The translations under genes and the position numbers were made by a program. A DNA stretch of 54,107 nucleotides, taken from assembly GCA_964514105.1 (NCBI GenBank), contig CAZEPJ010000024.1:1-54107 (forward strand). Reading direction: 5' to 3'. Shown piece after piece: positions 33,748 to 42,476 of the stretch (position 1 is the first letter of the stretch; each line of letters begins with the position of its first letter). Under the pieces are notes generated by a model. The model had not been told where the DNA came from and ran no database searches. It saw only the letters and a list, made by a program, of their open reading frames with translations. The DNA comes from CAZEPJ01 sp964514105. Lineage in GTDB: Bacteria; Desulfobacterota; Desulfocorpusculales; Desulfocorpusculum.

Positions 33748-35088
33748 ATGAATCGATCGGGGGTTTTGTGGGCGGCGGGGATCGCGGCGCTGTTGCCTGC
33801 GCTCGCGACCGTCTGGGTCGGTCCGAGCTGGGGGCAGGTCGACATGGGATGGGGCGGATCCGAAACGCGTTGGGGTCAGCGCTATGCGCCCTGGGGTCGG
33901 CCGTACATGGGAGGGGATCAATCCTATCATACCGGCCCCGATGGCGGCACCCAGGCCATGGCCCCCCGTCAACAGGGGGGGGTGCGCCTGGGCCCCCTGG
34001 TCGTCCATGGGGGGGTGACCGTCACCGAGACCTTTACGGACAACTTCTTCCTGGATCCGGAGCACGAGCGGAGCGAGTGGATCACCACCGTGGCGCCCAA
34101 CCTGGCCGTGCACCTGCCCGTCGGGCGGCATTCGGTGGACCTGGACTACCGCAGCGATTTCGATCTGCTGGCCCACCGCAGTCAGTTCGACATGGATCGC
34201 CACATGGTGCACCCGCGGTTCACCCTGGATTTCCCGGGAGGGTTGACGGTGCGGGTGGGGAACCGGTGGTCGGTCCTGGCCAATCCGCCGGTGGACCGCT
34301 TCGACGAGGTCAAACGGTACTACAACAACATCACCACGGTGGACATGACATACCAGTTCTCCGACCGGTACAGCGTCTCCGCCGTCTATTCCCACACGCT
34401 GACGCGCTTCGACAAGAATCGCTTCGAAGTCGATGATTCGGACCAGGACGGGGCCGCCGTCAACCTCAACTACCGCATCCTTCCCAAGACCTCCATTTTC
34501 CTGGAGGTGGGGTGGGTGGGAACCGACTACCCCCATCGCGACCTGTTCTCCACGGACAACGACGTGTACCGCGTCTGGTTGGGGGTCAGGACCAAGCCCA
34601 CGGCCAAGGTGGTCGGTTCCCTCAAGGGCGGCTGGTCGTACAAGGCCTTCGACGACGGCCGGGCCGGGGACGACGTCTCCACCTGGGGAATCCAAGGGGA
34701 TCTGTACTATGACCTGACGGCCAAGACCCGCCTGAGCCTCACGATCTTCCGGCGCATCGAGGATACCGCCTTCACCACGACCCAGAACGTCGCCTTCGGC
34801 TCGTCGTACAACAGCTCCGGTGGAATCCTGGAGGCCAGGCAGTTCTTCACCCCGCGGCTCAGCACGTATGCCAACGTGGGGTTGATCCACGACCGGTACA
34901 ACGACGAGGGGTTGTTCGGCGACAAGCGGCGGGACCGCATGGTCTTCGCCGGGCTGGGCGTGGACTACCGCCTGTTCAATTGCCTGGCGTTGGGGGCAAG
35001 CTATCGGTACGCCAACAACGAATCGAACTTCGATGCGGAGGATTACGCGGAAAACCGGATCATGTTCTATGCTGCTTTGGGTTTCTGA
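33748..35088 (+). CDS. Outer-membrane beta-barrel protein of the polysaccharide locus
   Basis: A 446-residue exported protein. A signal peptide (residues 1-30, MNRSGVLWAAGIAALLPALA) is followed by a Trp/Gly-rich linker, then repeated amphipathic strands typical of a beta-barrel (GVTVTETFTDNFFLDPE, HSVDLDYRSDFDLL, TYQFSDRYSVSAVYSHTL) and the C-terminal strand ending in phenylalanine (MFYAALGF). This resembles the BBP2-type barrels found beside Wza/Wzc genes in Deltaproteobacteria. It may be the outer-membrane channel or anchor for the polymer. GGAGG lies 7 bases before the ATG. Confidence 0.85.
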   Translation: MNRSGVLWAAGIAALLPALATVWVGPSWGQVDMGWGGSETRWGQRYAPWGRPYMGGDQSYHTGPDGGTQAMAPRQQGGVRLGPLVVHGGVTVTETFTDNFFLDPEHERSEWITTVAPNLAVHLPVGRHSVDLDYRSDFDLLAHRSQFDMDRHMVHPRFTLDFPGGLTVRVGNRWSVLANPPVDRFDEVKRYYNNITTVDMTYQFSDRYSVSAVYSHTLTRFDKNRFEVDDSDQDGAAVNLNYRILPKTSIFLEVGWVGTDYPHRDLFSTDNDVYRVWLGVRTKPTAKVVGSLKGGWSYKAFDDGRAGDDVSTWGIQGDLYYDLTAKTRLSLTIFRRIEDTAFTTTQNVAFGSSYNSSGGILEARQFFTPRLSTYANVGLIHDRYNDEGLFGDKRRDRMVFAGLGVDYRLFNCLALGASYRYANNESNFDAEDYAENRIMFYAALGF

Positions 35089-35209
35089 GGAGCGCGGGGA
35101 CGGGGTCGGAACCCCGGGGGAAGCCCCGGTTTGCGGCCTGCTGGCCGCGGACGGGGGCTTCTTTTCTGGGGCCCGGGAGGCTATCATAGGCCCGATGGGA
35201 AGGCGGATC

Positions 35210-36184
35210 ATGGGAGGGCTTGAGACGCGCAAGCCGCGGCAGAGGCGATCCATCACCAAGGACCTGGGATGGCTCGGGGGAGTCGGGATGTTTCTACTGG
35301 CCTCCGTTTTGGGTTGCAGCCGGTACCCGTCCGTCCCCGCGCGGGAGGCCATCGCCCCGCCAACCCCTCCGAAACCGGTGACGGCCAGCGCCCTGCCGCC
35401 CCGCACGGAACCGGGGGCGCAAGGGGTCCCCGAGGAGTACCGCATCGGCCCCGAGGATGTCCTGGCCATCAAGGTCTGGGACCATGACGACCTGTCGCGC
35501 GAGGTCCCGGTCTCGAGGAACGGGGAGTTCACATACCCGCTCATCGGGTCGGTGAAGGCGGCGGGCAGGACCGCCGTGGAGGTGGAGAGGGAGCTGATCC
35601 GGAGGCTCTCAGCGGGCTATCTGGTCCGGCCCCAGGTGAGCGTGACGGTCAAGGAGTTCCGGAGCCAGAAGGTTCACGTGGTGGGGGAGGTCCGAGCCCC
35701 CGGCACGTTTCCCCTGACCGGGCCGACCCTGGTCATGGAGGTGTTGTCGCGGGCCGGAGGTCCGTCGGACAAGGCAGGCACCGAGGTCGTGATCATCCGC
35801 CCCCAGGAGCGGGGACGGGGGGAGTTGCCCGCCACCCTGGAGGAGGCCAAGGCAGGGGAGGTGATCCATCTGGATCTGCGGGCGATCCAGGCCGGCGATG
35901 TGACCCACAATGTCCGGCTCCTGCACGGCGATACGGTCATCCTGCTCAAGGCCAAATTCTTCGTCGTGTTCGGGGAGGTTCGAAATCCCGGGCAATTCCC
36001 GTACGAACAGGGGATCACCGTGCTCAAGGCCATCGGAATCGCGGGGGGGCTCACGGACAAGGCGGCGGCCAACCGCACCCGGATCGTCCGGGAGCGGGCA
36101 GGGATTCGGATGGAGATCCCCGCCCGCATGAACGAACGGGTGGAGCCCAACGACATCGTTGTGGTCCCGGAGAGCTTCTTTTGA
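35210..36184 (+). CDS. Wza-type polysaccharide export lipoprotein (OPX family)
   Basis: A 324-residue outer-membrane polysaccharide export protein. After a basic N-terminus comes a lipoprotein signal with lipobox VLGC (Cys36). The poly-export domain follows (YRIGPEDVLAIKVWDHDDL to VSVTVKEF), then two SLBB domains (VHVVGEVRAPGTFPL and FVVFGEVRNPGQFPY). It ends at VVVPESFF and lacks the long C-terminal amphipathic helix of E. coli Wza, so the adjacent barrel protein may form the outer pore. Start ATG 35210 (GGAAGGCGG upstream) is preferred; ATG 35195 is possible. It works with the Wzc-like kinase downstream. Confidence 0.9.
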   Translation: MGGLETRKPRQRRSITKDLGWLGGVGMFLLASVLGCSRYPSVPAREAIAPPTPPKPVTASALPPRTEPGAQGVPEEYRIGPEDVLAIKVWDHDDLSREVPVSRNGEFTYPLIGSVKAAGRTAVEVERELIRRLSAGYLVRPQVSVTVKEFRSQKVHVVGEVRAPGTFPLTGPTLVMEVLSRAGGPSDKAGTEVVIIRPQERGRGELPATLEEAKAGEVIHLDLRAIQAGDVTHNVRLLHGDTVILLKAKFFVVFGEVRNPGQFPYEQGITVLKAIGIAGGLTDKAAANRTRIVRERAGIRMEIPARMNERVEPNDIVVVPESFF

Positions 36185-36309
36185 TGCCGACGGCCCTCCG
36201 GCCTCTCGGCGGGACGGGAGGTGATGGGGCGGGCGGCTTGCGGAGGTCTCCGGGGCCGCTCCGTGGGAGAGGCAGGGCAACGGAGCGCAAGGATCCGTGA
36301 GGTAGGCTC

Positions 36310-38631
36310 ATGGACGATTATGGGCAGCAGCCGACCCAGGACGAGGAGGCCCTGGATCTCAGGGACTATTGGCGGGTGGTCCGCAAGCGCCTCTGGATAG
36401 TCCTGGCCGTCTTCTCCATCGTGGTGGTGACCGCCACCCTTCACGCCCTGCGCACGAGGCCCGTGTACCGGGCCACGGCCCAGATCCTCATCGAGCGCGA
36501 GAACCCCAGGGTGGTCAAGGTCCAGGAAGTCATGCCCGTGGACACCAACTGGGCGGACTACTACCAGACCCAGTACAAGGTTCTGGAGAGCCGGGCCCTG
36601 GCCAGGGAGGTCATCCGGACCCTCAGACTTCATGCACACAAGGAGTTCAACGCCCCCGAGGACACGGGCTTTTCGGTTCTGGATGTGGCCTCCGCGGCGG
36701 TCTCCCTGGTTCGGGCCGTGCTGCCTGGCCAGGGGGCGCGGGACGCCCCCGAGGACGGGGACGAGGCCCGGGATCCGGCCGCGCCCTTCGTCAACGCGTA
36801 CCTGGCGCGCCTCAGCGTGGACCCCGTGAGAAACAGCCGGCTGGTGCGCATCTCCCTGGAGGCCCATGACCCGGTGCTCGCCGCCCAGATGGCCAACGCC
36901 CACGCCCAGGCGTTCATCGGCAAGGACCTGGAGATGAAGGTCTCGGCGTCTCAGGAGGCCGTGGAGTGGTTGGGGGGGCGCCAGGAGGACCTTCGCAAGA
37001 CGGTGCAGGAATCGGAGGAGGCCCTCCAGAGGTTCCAGGAGCAGGAGGACATCGTCGCCCTGGAGTCCATCCTCTCCGGCGGGGAGCACGGCAAGGCCGC
37101 CGAGAGCATCCTGGGACAGAGGCTGGCCGAGATCAATGCCAACCTGACCCCGGCCCGCGCCGAGCGCATCGGACTGGAGGCCCTGTTCAAGGAGCTCCAG
37201 CAGCTCTCCAAGAGCCCATCGAGCCTGGAGAGCCTGCCCCAGGTGACCCAGAGCGGACTCATCCAGGCCCTCAAGCAGAATCATGCGGACTTGGTGAGGC
37301 AGTCCCTGGAGCTCAAGGAGAAGTACGGGGAGAAGCATCCGCGCATGCTCGCCCTGCAGGATGAGATCCGGAGCATCCGATCTGCCATCACCGACGAGAT
37401 ACAGAAGATCGCCAAGAGCGTGGAGATCCAGTACAAGGTCGCCGCGGCCAAGGAACAGGGGCTCATCAAGGCGCTGGAGCAAGCCAAGAAGGAGGTCAAC
37501 GAGCTCAACAAGAAGGCCATCCAGTACGGGGTCCTGAAGCGGGAGGTGGAGTCCAATCGACAGCTCTACGACATGGTGCTCAAGCGCGGGAAGGAGACGG
37601 CCCTGACCAGCGGGCTCAAGTCCACCAACATCTTCATCGTGGACAGGGCCGAGGTGCCCCTCCGTCCGGTCAAACCCCAGGTGGCGCGCACCGCCCTCCT
37701 GGCGGCGGTGATCGGGCTCATGCTGGGGGTGGGGTTGGCGTTTTTCCTGGAGTTCCTGGACCGGACCATCCACGGCCCCAACGAGGTGAAGCGGTACCTG
37801 GGCGTTCCCTTCCTGGGGCCGGTGGGCGTGACCGACCTGGAGGAGAACGGCAGGGGCGGAGAGCTGGTGGTCCTGGCCGAGCCCAGGTCCAGTTTCGCCG
37901 AATCGCTGCGGACCATCCGGACCAACGTGGTCTTCTCCTTCACGGAGCCCACACAGAATAGCCTGGTGATCACCTCGGCGGGACCGCAGGAGGGCAAGAC
38001 CCTGATCTCGGCCAATCTGGCCGTCATCATGGCCCAGATGGGCCGCCGGGTCCTCCTGGTGGACGGAGACATGCGCCGCCCTAGGGTTCACAAGGTCTTC
38101 GGAACGAGCGGCGAGCCCGGGTTGAGCAACCTGATCCTGGGCAAGTGCCCCCCGGAGGCCGCCCTGCGGGACACCCGGATCAGGCCTCTGAAGCTGCTGC
38201 CCGCGGGCACCATCCCGCCCAATCCCTCGGAGATCCTGGCCTCGCGGCGCATGGAGGATCTGCTGGGCCAGATGAAGCAGCAGTTCGAGTTCGTCATCTT
38301 CGATTCGCCGCCCCTTCTCTCGGTGACCGATGCGGCGGTGTTGGGGGGGCAGGTCGACGGCACCATCCTGGTGGTCAAGGCGTCGGAGACCTCCCGGGAG
38401 CACGCCCGCAGGGCCCTGGACCACCTTCTCGACGTCAAGGCCCGCGTCCTGGGCGTGGTCCTGAACCAGGTAGACTTCGAAAAGGAGCGCTACTACTACA
38501 GCTACTATTACCGGTACTATCAGGGCTACCCCGATGAGGGGGGGAAAGGGGAGCGACGTTCGCGACACCGCGTCAAGGAAGAGGCTTCGTACGGCGGCGA
38601 GAGGACTTCTCCTGCGCGGCCCGACGCGTAG
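36310..38631 (+). CDS. Wzc-type chain-length determinant and tyrosine autokinase
   Basis: A 773-residue inner-membrane polysaccharide co-polymerase fused to a BY-kinase. It has an N-terminal Wzz domain with a membrane helix (LWIVLAVFSIVVVTATLHA), a long periplasmic coiled coil (residues 200-430), a second helix (VARTALLAAVIGLMLGVGLA), then the kinase. The kinase shows Walker A (GPQEGKTLISANLAV, from residue 558), Walker A' (LLVDGDMRRPR, about 583) and Walker B (FVIFDSPPLL). The C-terminal tail carries a tyrosine cluster RYYYSYYYRYYQGY (residues 727-740), the autophosphorylation site. The next gene encodes its likely phosphatase. Confidence 0.95.
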   Translation: MDDYGQQPTQDEEALDLRDYWRVVRKRLWIVLAVFSIVVVTATLHALRTRPVYRATAQILIERENPRVVKVQEVMPVDTNWADYYQTQYKVLESRALAREVIRTLRLHAHKEFNAPEDTGFSVLDVASAAVSLVRAVLPGQGARDAPEDGDEARDPAAPFVNAYLARLSVDPVRNSRLVRISLEAHDPVLAAQMANAHAQAFIGKDLEMKVSASQEAVEWLGGRQEDLRKTVQESEEALQRFQEQEDIVALESILSGGEHGKAAESILGQRLAEINANLTPARAERIGLEALFKELQQLSKSPSSLESLPQVTQSGLIQALKQNHADLVRQSLELKEKYGEKHPRMLALQDEIRSIRSAITDEIQKIAKSVEIQYKVAAAKEQGLIKALEQAKKEVNELNKKAIQYGVLKREVESNRQLYDMVLKRGKETALTSGLKSTNIFIVDRAEVPLRPVKPQVARTALLAAVIGLMLGVGLAFFLEFLDRTIHGPNEVKRYLGVPFLGPVGVTDLEENGRGGELVVLAEPRSSFAESLRTIRTNVVFSFTEPTQNSLVITSAGPQEGKTLISANLAVIMAQMGRRVLLVDGDMRRPRVHKVFGTSGEPGLSNLILGKCPPEAALRDTRIRPLKLLPAGTIPPNPSEILASRRMEDLLGQMKQQFEFVIFDSPPLLSVTDAAVLGGQVDGTILVVKASETSREHARRALDHLLDVKARVLGVVLNQVDFEKERYYYSYYYRYYQGYPDEGGKGERRSRHRVKEEASYGGERTSPARPDA

Positions 38632-38784
38632 GGAAATGGCGGGCGTGGGGCTGCCCACGTCTCCATGGTGCGCCGTGGTATTGCGGTTTGAACGGCGCAA
38701 GCGGCGTGACGGGGGGTGCCCGGGATCTCGAACGGCGGCGGCCGGATACAGCCGACAAGCGGCCAATCGCCATGGACGAGGGGT

Positions 38785-39501
38785 GTGATCGACCTTCACT
38801 GCCACGTCCTTCCCGGCATGGACGACGGTCCGGGCAGCGTGGATGAATCCCTGGCCATGTGCCGCGTGGCGGCCCGGGACGGCATCCGCACCGTGGTGGC
38901 CGTGCCCCACACGCTCAACGGGGTGCATTACAACGACGGGGAGGCGATCCTCAAGGCGGTCGAGGAGCTGAACAGCGCCGTGGAGGCCGCCGGGATCCCG
39001 TTGAAGGTGCTGCCGGGCTCGGATGTCCGCGTGGACCCGCGTGTGCCGGAGATGATCCGGGACGGGCGGGTCATGAGCATCGGCAACCGGGGCAAGGCGG
39101 TCATGCTGGAGTTCCCGGACTACTTCCTGGCGGAGCCCATGTGCCGGTTCGTGGAGGCCCTGTCCGAGAAAGGGATCCTGGCCGTGGTCAGCCACCCCGA
39201 GCGGTGCGCCCAGTTCGGGGACCTGAGCCTGGTGCGGCGAATGGTGGATTCGGGCGCCGTGATCCAGATCACGGCCATGAGCCTCACCGGAGAATTCGGA
39301 CAGGAGGTCCGCAGGCGGACGCAGCTGCTGCTGGAGGAGGGACTGGTGCACGTCATCTCCAGCGACGCCCATTCCCCACGCCGCCGCCCGCCCATCCTCT
39401 CGCGGGCGGTGGATGCGGCGTCCACCTGGGTGGGGGCGGAGCAGGCCTGCGCCATGGTGACGGAGAATCCGGCCGCCGTCATCCAGGGGCGCCATCCTTG
39501 A
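38785..39501 (+). CDS. PHP-type protein-tyrosine phosphatase (CpsB/YwqE family)
   Basis: A 238-residue metal-dependent phosphatase of the polymerase-and-histidinol-phosphatase fold. The signature IDLHCHVLPGMDDGP is at residues 2-16. Further metal ligands are in VAVPHT, SHPERC and SSDAHS. It would remove phosphate from the tyrosine cluster of the Wzc-like kinase immediately upstream, the usual control pair of capsule export. The start is a GTG at 38785 with GAGGGG close upstream. Confidence 0.92.
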   Translation: MIDLHCHVLPGMDDGPGSVDESLAMCRVAARDGIRTVVAVPHTLNGVHYNDGEAILKAVEELNSAVEAAGIPLKVLPGSDVRVDPRVPEMIRDGRVMSIGNRGKAVMLEFPDYFLAEPMCRFVEALSEKGILAVVSHPERCAQFGDLSLVRRMVDSGAVIQITAMSLTGEFGQEVRRRTQLLLEEGLVHVISSDAHSPRRRPPILSRAVDAASTWVGAEQACAMVTENPAAVIQGRHP

Positions 39502-39521
39502 GGGGGGGGCCGGCGGATCCC

Positions 39522-40070
39522 ATGGTCCCGGCGGATCAACTGGAGCCGATGGAACAGGCAGAGTCCAACGCACAGAAGCGCTGGTACGTGGTCCAGACCA
39601 ATCCGCGCGAGGAAGCCCGGGCCTTGCGCTGCCTGGGCGAGAAGGGCGTCGAGGTCTTCTTTCCCCGGGTCCAGGTGATGCAGTACCGGGCCGTGAAGGT
39701 GGGGCTGGTGGTGCGGCCCATGTTTCCGTCCTACCTCTTCGCCCGGTTCCGGGGCGAGGAGGAATTCCCGTACGTCCTTTGGACCCGGGGGGTCAAGCGG
39801 GTGTTGGGCGCCGAGGGTCACCCGCTGCCCGTGGACGACGAGGTGGTGTCGTTCATCCGGGGCCAGGTGGACTCCAGGGGGGTGGTCAAGGTTGGCAGGC
39901 GGCTGCGGGCCAAGGACCGGGTGCGGATCCGCTCGGGGCCGTTCAAGGACCTGCTGGGGATCTTCGAGCGGGAGATCGACGATGCGGGGCGCGTGGAGAT
40001 CCTCCTGAACCTCATCGGATATCAGGCCAGGGTGCAGCTCCACGAATCGCTGGTGGAGAGGATGCCCTGA
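39522..40070 (+). CDS. NusG/RfaH/UpxY-like transcription antiterminator
   Basis: A 182-residue NusG paralogue. The NGN domain starts at KRWYVVQTNPREEARALRCL and includes VEVFFPRVQ and RPMFPSYLFARF. The C-terminal KOW domain is RLRAKDRVRIRSGPFKDLLG. Its place inside a polysaccharide operon matches specialised antiterminators (RfaH, UpxY, LoaP) that let RNA polymerase read through long operons with internal terminators. Several terminator-like structures are in this locus. ATG 39522 is chosen; ATG 39549 would shorten it by 9 residues. Target sequence is unknown; no E. coli-type ops element was seen. Confidence 0.92.
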   Translation: MVPADQLEPMEQAESNAQKRWYVVQTNPREEARALRCLGEKGVEVFFPRVQVMQYRAVKVGLVVRPMFPSYLFARFRGEEEFPYVLWTRGVKRVLGAEGHPLPVDDEVVSFIRGQVDSRGVVKVGRRLRAKDRVRIRSGPFKDLLGIFEREIDDAGRVEILLNLIGYQARVQLHESLVERMP

Positions 40071-40171
40071 GGCGCAGAGGCCCGCTGGCGTGGAGCCCGA
40101 CACGGGGCGCGGGCCGGTTGCGGATGGCGGTGCGGGCGGACGATGTTGCTGGATGATGCCTGGAGGTCATC

Positions 40172-40378
40172 ATGTTGTTGCGGTCCTGCTTGATCTGTGA
40201 GCAGCACGAGATGCGCAGGGAGGATGGGGTGCGCCGGAGTTTCTGCCGCAAGGAGAGCTGCTGGTCGGCCTACTCCAAGTGCGTGGCGCAGCGCGCCATT
40301 GAACGCTTCCTGGAGGAGGAAGCCGTGGACGCCCCGCGGCCCTTCTCGGCCGTCTCCCACGTCTACGCCCAGGAGTAG
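40172..40378 (+). CDS. Small Cys-rich protein (candidate metal binder)
   Basis: A 68-residue protein with five Cys in the pattern C-x2-C-x15-C-x4-C-x6-C (Cys6, 9, 25, 30, 37) plus His12. This is enough for a zinc or iron-sulfur site. The second half is helical and acidic. GGAGG lies 6 bases before the ATG, one of the best sites in the locus, so it is very likely translated. I have seen similar short proteins in this bacterial group without a function. It sits between the antiterminator and the first sugar enzyme. Confidence 0.7.
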   Translation: MLLRSCLICEQHEMRREDGVRRSFCRKESCWSAYSKCVAQRAIERFLEEEAVDAPRPFSAVSHVYAQE

Positions 40379-40441
40379 GGCGGTCTGCCGGCCTCCGGGT
40401 CCGGGATCCGGGGGGAGGCCCATGGTGCGTCGGGGGTGTGC

Positions 40442-41599
40442 ATGAACAGGGCCCTCATCACCGGCATCACGGGTCAGGACGGGTCCTACCTGGCCGAGCT
40501 CCTGCTGGACAAGGGGTATGAGGTCCACGGGCTGGTGCGGCGTTCGAGCAGCTTCAACACGGACCGCATCGACCATATCTACCGCGACCCCCACGACCCC
40601 CTGGCGCGCCTGTTTCTCCACTACGGGGACCTGTCGGACTCCGGCCAGTTGACCCACCTGGTCTACGATGTCCAACCCGCGGAGATCTATCATCTGGCCG
40701 CCCAAAGCCACGTGCGGGTGAGCTTCGACATGCCCGACTACACCGGTGACGTGGTGGGGCTCGGGACCACCCGGGTCCTGGAGGCCATCCGCCGCAGCGG
40801 GGTCAAGGCCCGGTTCTACCAGGCCTCGTCCTCGGAGATGTTCGGCGGCGCCCCGCCGCCCCAGAGCGAGGAGACTCCGTTTCAGCCCCGGAGCCCGTAC
40901 GCGGCGGCCAAGGTTTACGCCTATCACATGGTCCGCAACTACCGCGAGGCGTACGGGATGTTCGCGTCCAACGGCATCCTGTTCAACCACGAATCCCCCA
41001 GGCGTGGGGAGACCTTCGTCACTCGCAAGATCACGCGGGCCGTGGCCCGCATCCGCTATGGCCTGGAGGCCTGCCTGTACCTGGGGAACCTGGACGCGCG
41101 GAGGGACTGGGGATTCGCCCCGGACTACGTGCGCGCCATGTGGCAGATCCTCCAGCAGGACGCATCGGGCGATTACGTGGTGGCCACGGGCGAGAGCCAC
41201 GCGGTGCGGGAGTTCTGCGAGCGGGCCTTTGCGGAGGCCGGCATGGAGATCGCGTGGCAGGGAGCGGGGGTAAACGAGGTGGGCGTCCTTTGCGCCATAT
41301 CCGATGCCGGCCCTGTCCATGCCCAGCGCCCGGCGCCCGACGCGTTCCCCCGCCCGCCCGCTCCTGTGCCCCCGGAGCCGGGCGCCGTGGTGGTGCGCAT
41401 CGACCCGCGCTACTACCGCCCCACGGAGGTGGACTGTCTCCGGGGCGACGCGGGCAAGGCGAGGGCCGATCTGGGCTGGGAGCCCACGGTCACCTTCGCG
41501 GATCTCGTCACCATCATGGTCCGCGCGGACCTGCAGGACCTGTTGAACCTCAGGCGGTGCCAGGACATCATCCAGCGCCTGGTGAACGGGGAGGCGTGA
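40442..41599 (+). CDS. gmd: GDP-mannose 4,6-dehydratase
   Basis: A 385-residue short-chain dehydrogenase-type enzyme that makes GDP-4-keto-6-deoxymannose. TGITGQDGSYLAELLL (NADP loop), HLAAQSHVRVSF, SSEMFGG, the YAAAK catalytic Tyr/Lys and FNHESPRRGETFVTRKI are all present. A Pro-rich, low-complexity insertion of about 30 residues (279-314, including RPAPDAFPRPPAPVPPEPG) interrupts the region just before DPRYYRPTEVD. It precedes a caspase gene by 4 bases. Its product would feed the GDP-fucose synthase three genes downstream. Confidence 0.93.
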   Translation: MNRALITGITGQDGSYLAELLLDKGYEVHGLVRRSSSFNTDRIDHIYRDPHDPLARLFLHYGDLSDSGQLTHLVYDVQPAEIYHLAAQSHVRVSFDMPDYTGDVVGLGTTRVLEAIRRSGVKARFYQASSSEMFGGAPPPQSEETPFQPRSPYAAAKVYAYHMVRNYREAYGMFASNGILFNHESPRRGETFVTRKITRAVARIRYGLEACLYLGNLDARRDWGFAPDYVRAMWQILQQDASGDYVVATGESHAVREFCERAFAEAGMEIAWQGAGVNEVGVLCAISDAGPVHAQRPAPDAFPRPPAPVPPEPGAVVVRIDPRYYRPTEVDCLRGDAGKARADLGWEPTVTFADLVTIMVRADLQDLLNLRRCQDIIQRLVNGEA

Positions 41600-41603
41600 G
41601 GGG

Positions 41604-42476
41604 ATGGGAGATCGGGCCCTCCTCGTGGGCGTCAACCGATACCGGCTCCCCGGCTCGGACCTGAGCGGCTGCCTCAACGACGTGGCCAATGTGCGGGAGC
41701 TCCTCACCGGGGGCTTCTCCTTCGCCGCCGGCGACGTCCGCATCCTCGTGGACGAGGGGGCCACGCGCGCGGCCATCATGGAAGGGCTGCAATGGCTGGT
41801 GGGGGGGACCCGCCCCGGGGACCGCCGGTTCTTTCATTTCTCGGGCCATGGGTCCCAGGTCCCGGACACCGCGGGGGATGAACGGAGGGATCATCTGGAC
41901 GAGATCCTCTGCCCCCACGACATGGATTGGGGCGGGACTTACGTGGAGGATGACGCCCTGGGCGAGGTCTTCTCGGGGCTTCCCCGGGGAAGCCTCCTGG
42001 AGGTGTGGCTGGACTGCTGCCATTCGGGGACGGGCATCCGGGTCCCCGCCGCACGGGCCGCGCCCCCGGGGGGGGCCGGGATGCGGCCGCGATTCCTCCC
42101 CATGCCCGGGGACCTGGCGGCCTCCGTGGGTCCGGACCCGGCGGCAAGGGGGTTTCTTCGGGGTCTCCTGACCCCCGGGCAGGTGCTATGGGCCGGGTGC
42201 CGGGACGACCAGACCTCCGCCGATGCGTTCATCGACGGCGGGTACAACGGCGCCTTCACCTATCACCTGTGCGGGCAGCTTCGCGGGTGCGGGGGCTTGG
42301 CGGCCAGGCGGGAGGTCCTGGCGCGCCTGCGTGCGGCCCTCAAGGAAGGCGGGTTCGACCAGGTTCCCCAGCTGGAGTGCTCCCGCCCGGCCCGCGGCGG
42401 ACGGGTCCTGGAGGCGGGCGCAGCGACCCGGGGCCGTGCCGGTCAGGGCAACCAGGGGAAGGAGGGCGTGGGATGA
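41604..42476 (+). CDS. Caspase-fold protease (peptidase C14, metacaspase-like)
   Basis: A 290-residue caspase-family protein. The N-terminal ALLVGVNRY strand, the catalytic histidine in FFHFSGHGSQVPD (His82) and the catalytic cysteine in WLDCCHSGTG (Cys139) are intact, as are acidic residues (DEILCPHDMDW) typical of calcium-dependent metacaspases. No signal peptide is seen. The last 35 residues are a low-complexity Gly/Arg tail. It is fused by position to sugar genes: 4 bases after gmd and overlapping uxs by ATGA, so it is expressed with the polysaccharide genes. The target is unknown. Confidence 0.9.
   Translation: MGDRALLVGVNRYRLPGSDLSGCLNDVANVRELLTGGFSFAAGDVRILVDEGATRAAIMEGLQWLVGGTRPGDRRFFHFSGHGSQVPDTAGDERRDHLDEILCPHDMDWGGTYVEDDALGEVFSGLPRGSLLEVWLDCCHSGTGIRVPAARAAPPGGAGMRPRFLPMPGDLAASVGPDPAARGFLRGLLTPGQVLWAGCRDDQTSADAFIDGGYNGAFTYHLCGQLRGCGGLAARREVLARLRAALKEGGFDQVPQLECSRPARGGRVLEAGAATRGRAGQGNQGKEGVG

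Noticed and set aside
35674..39573. Minus-strand frame of about 1300 codons opposite wza, wzc and the PHP phosphatase
   Set aside because: It is an antisense shadow of three well-identified genes; composition is unlike a real protein.
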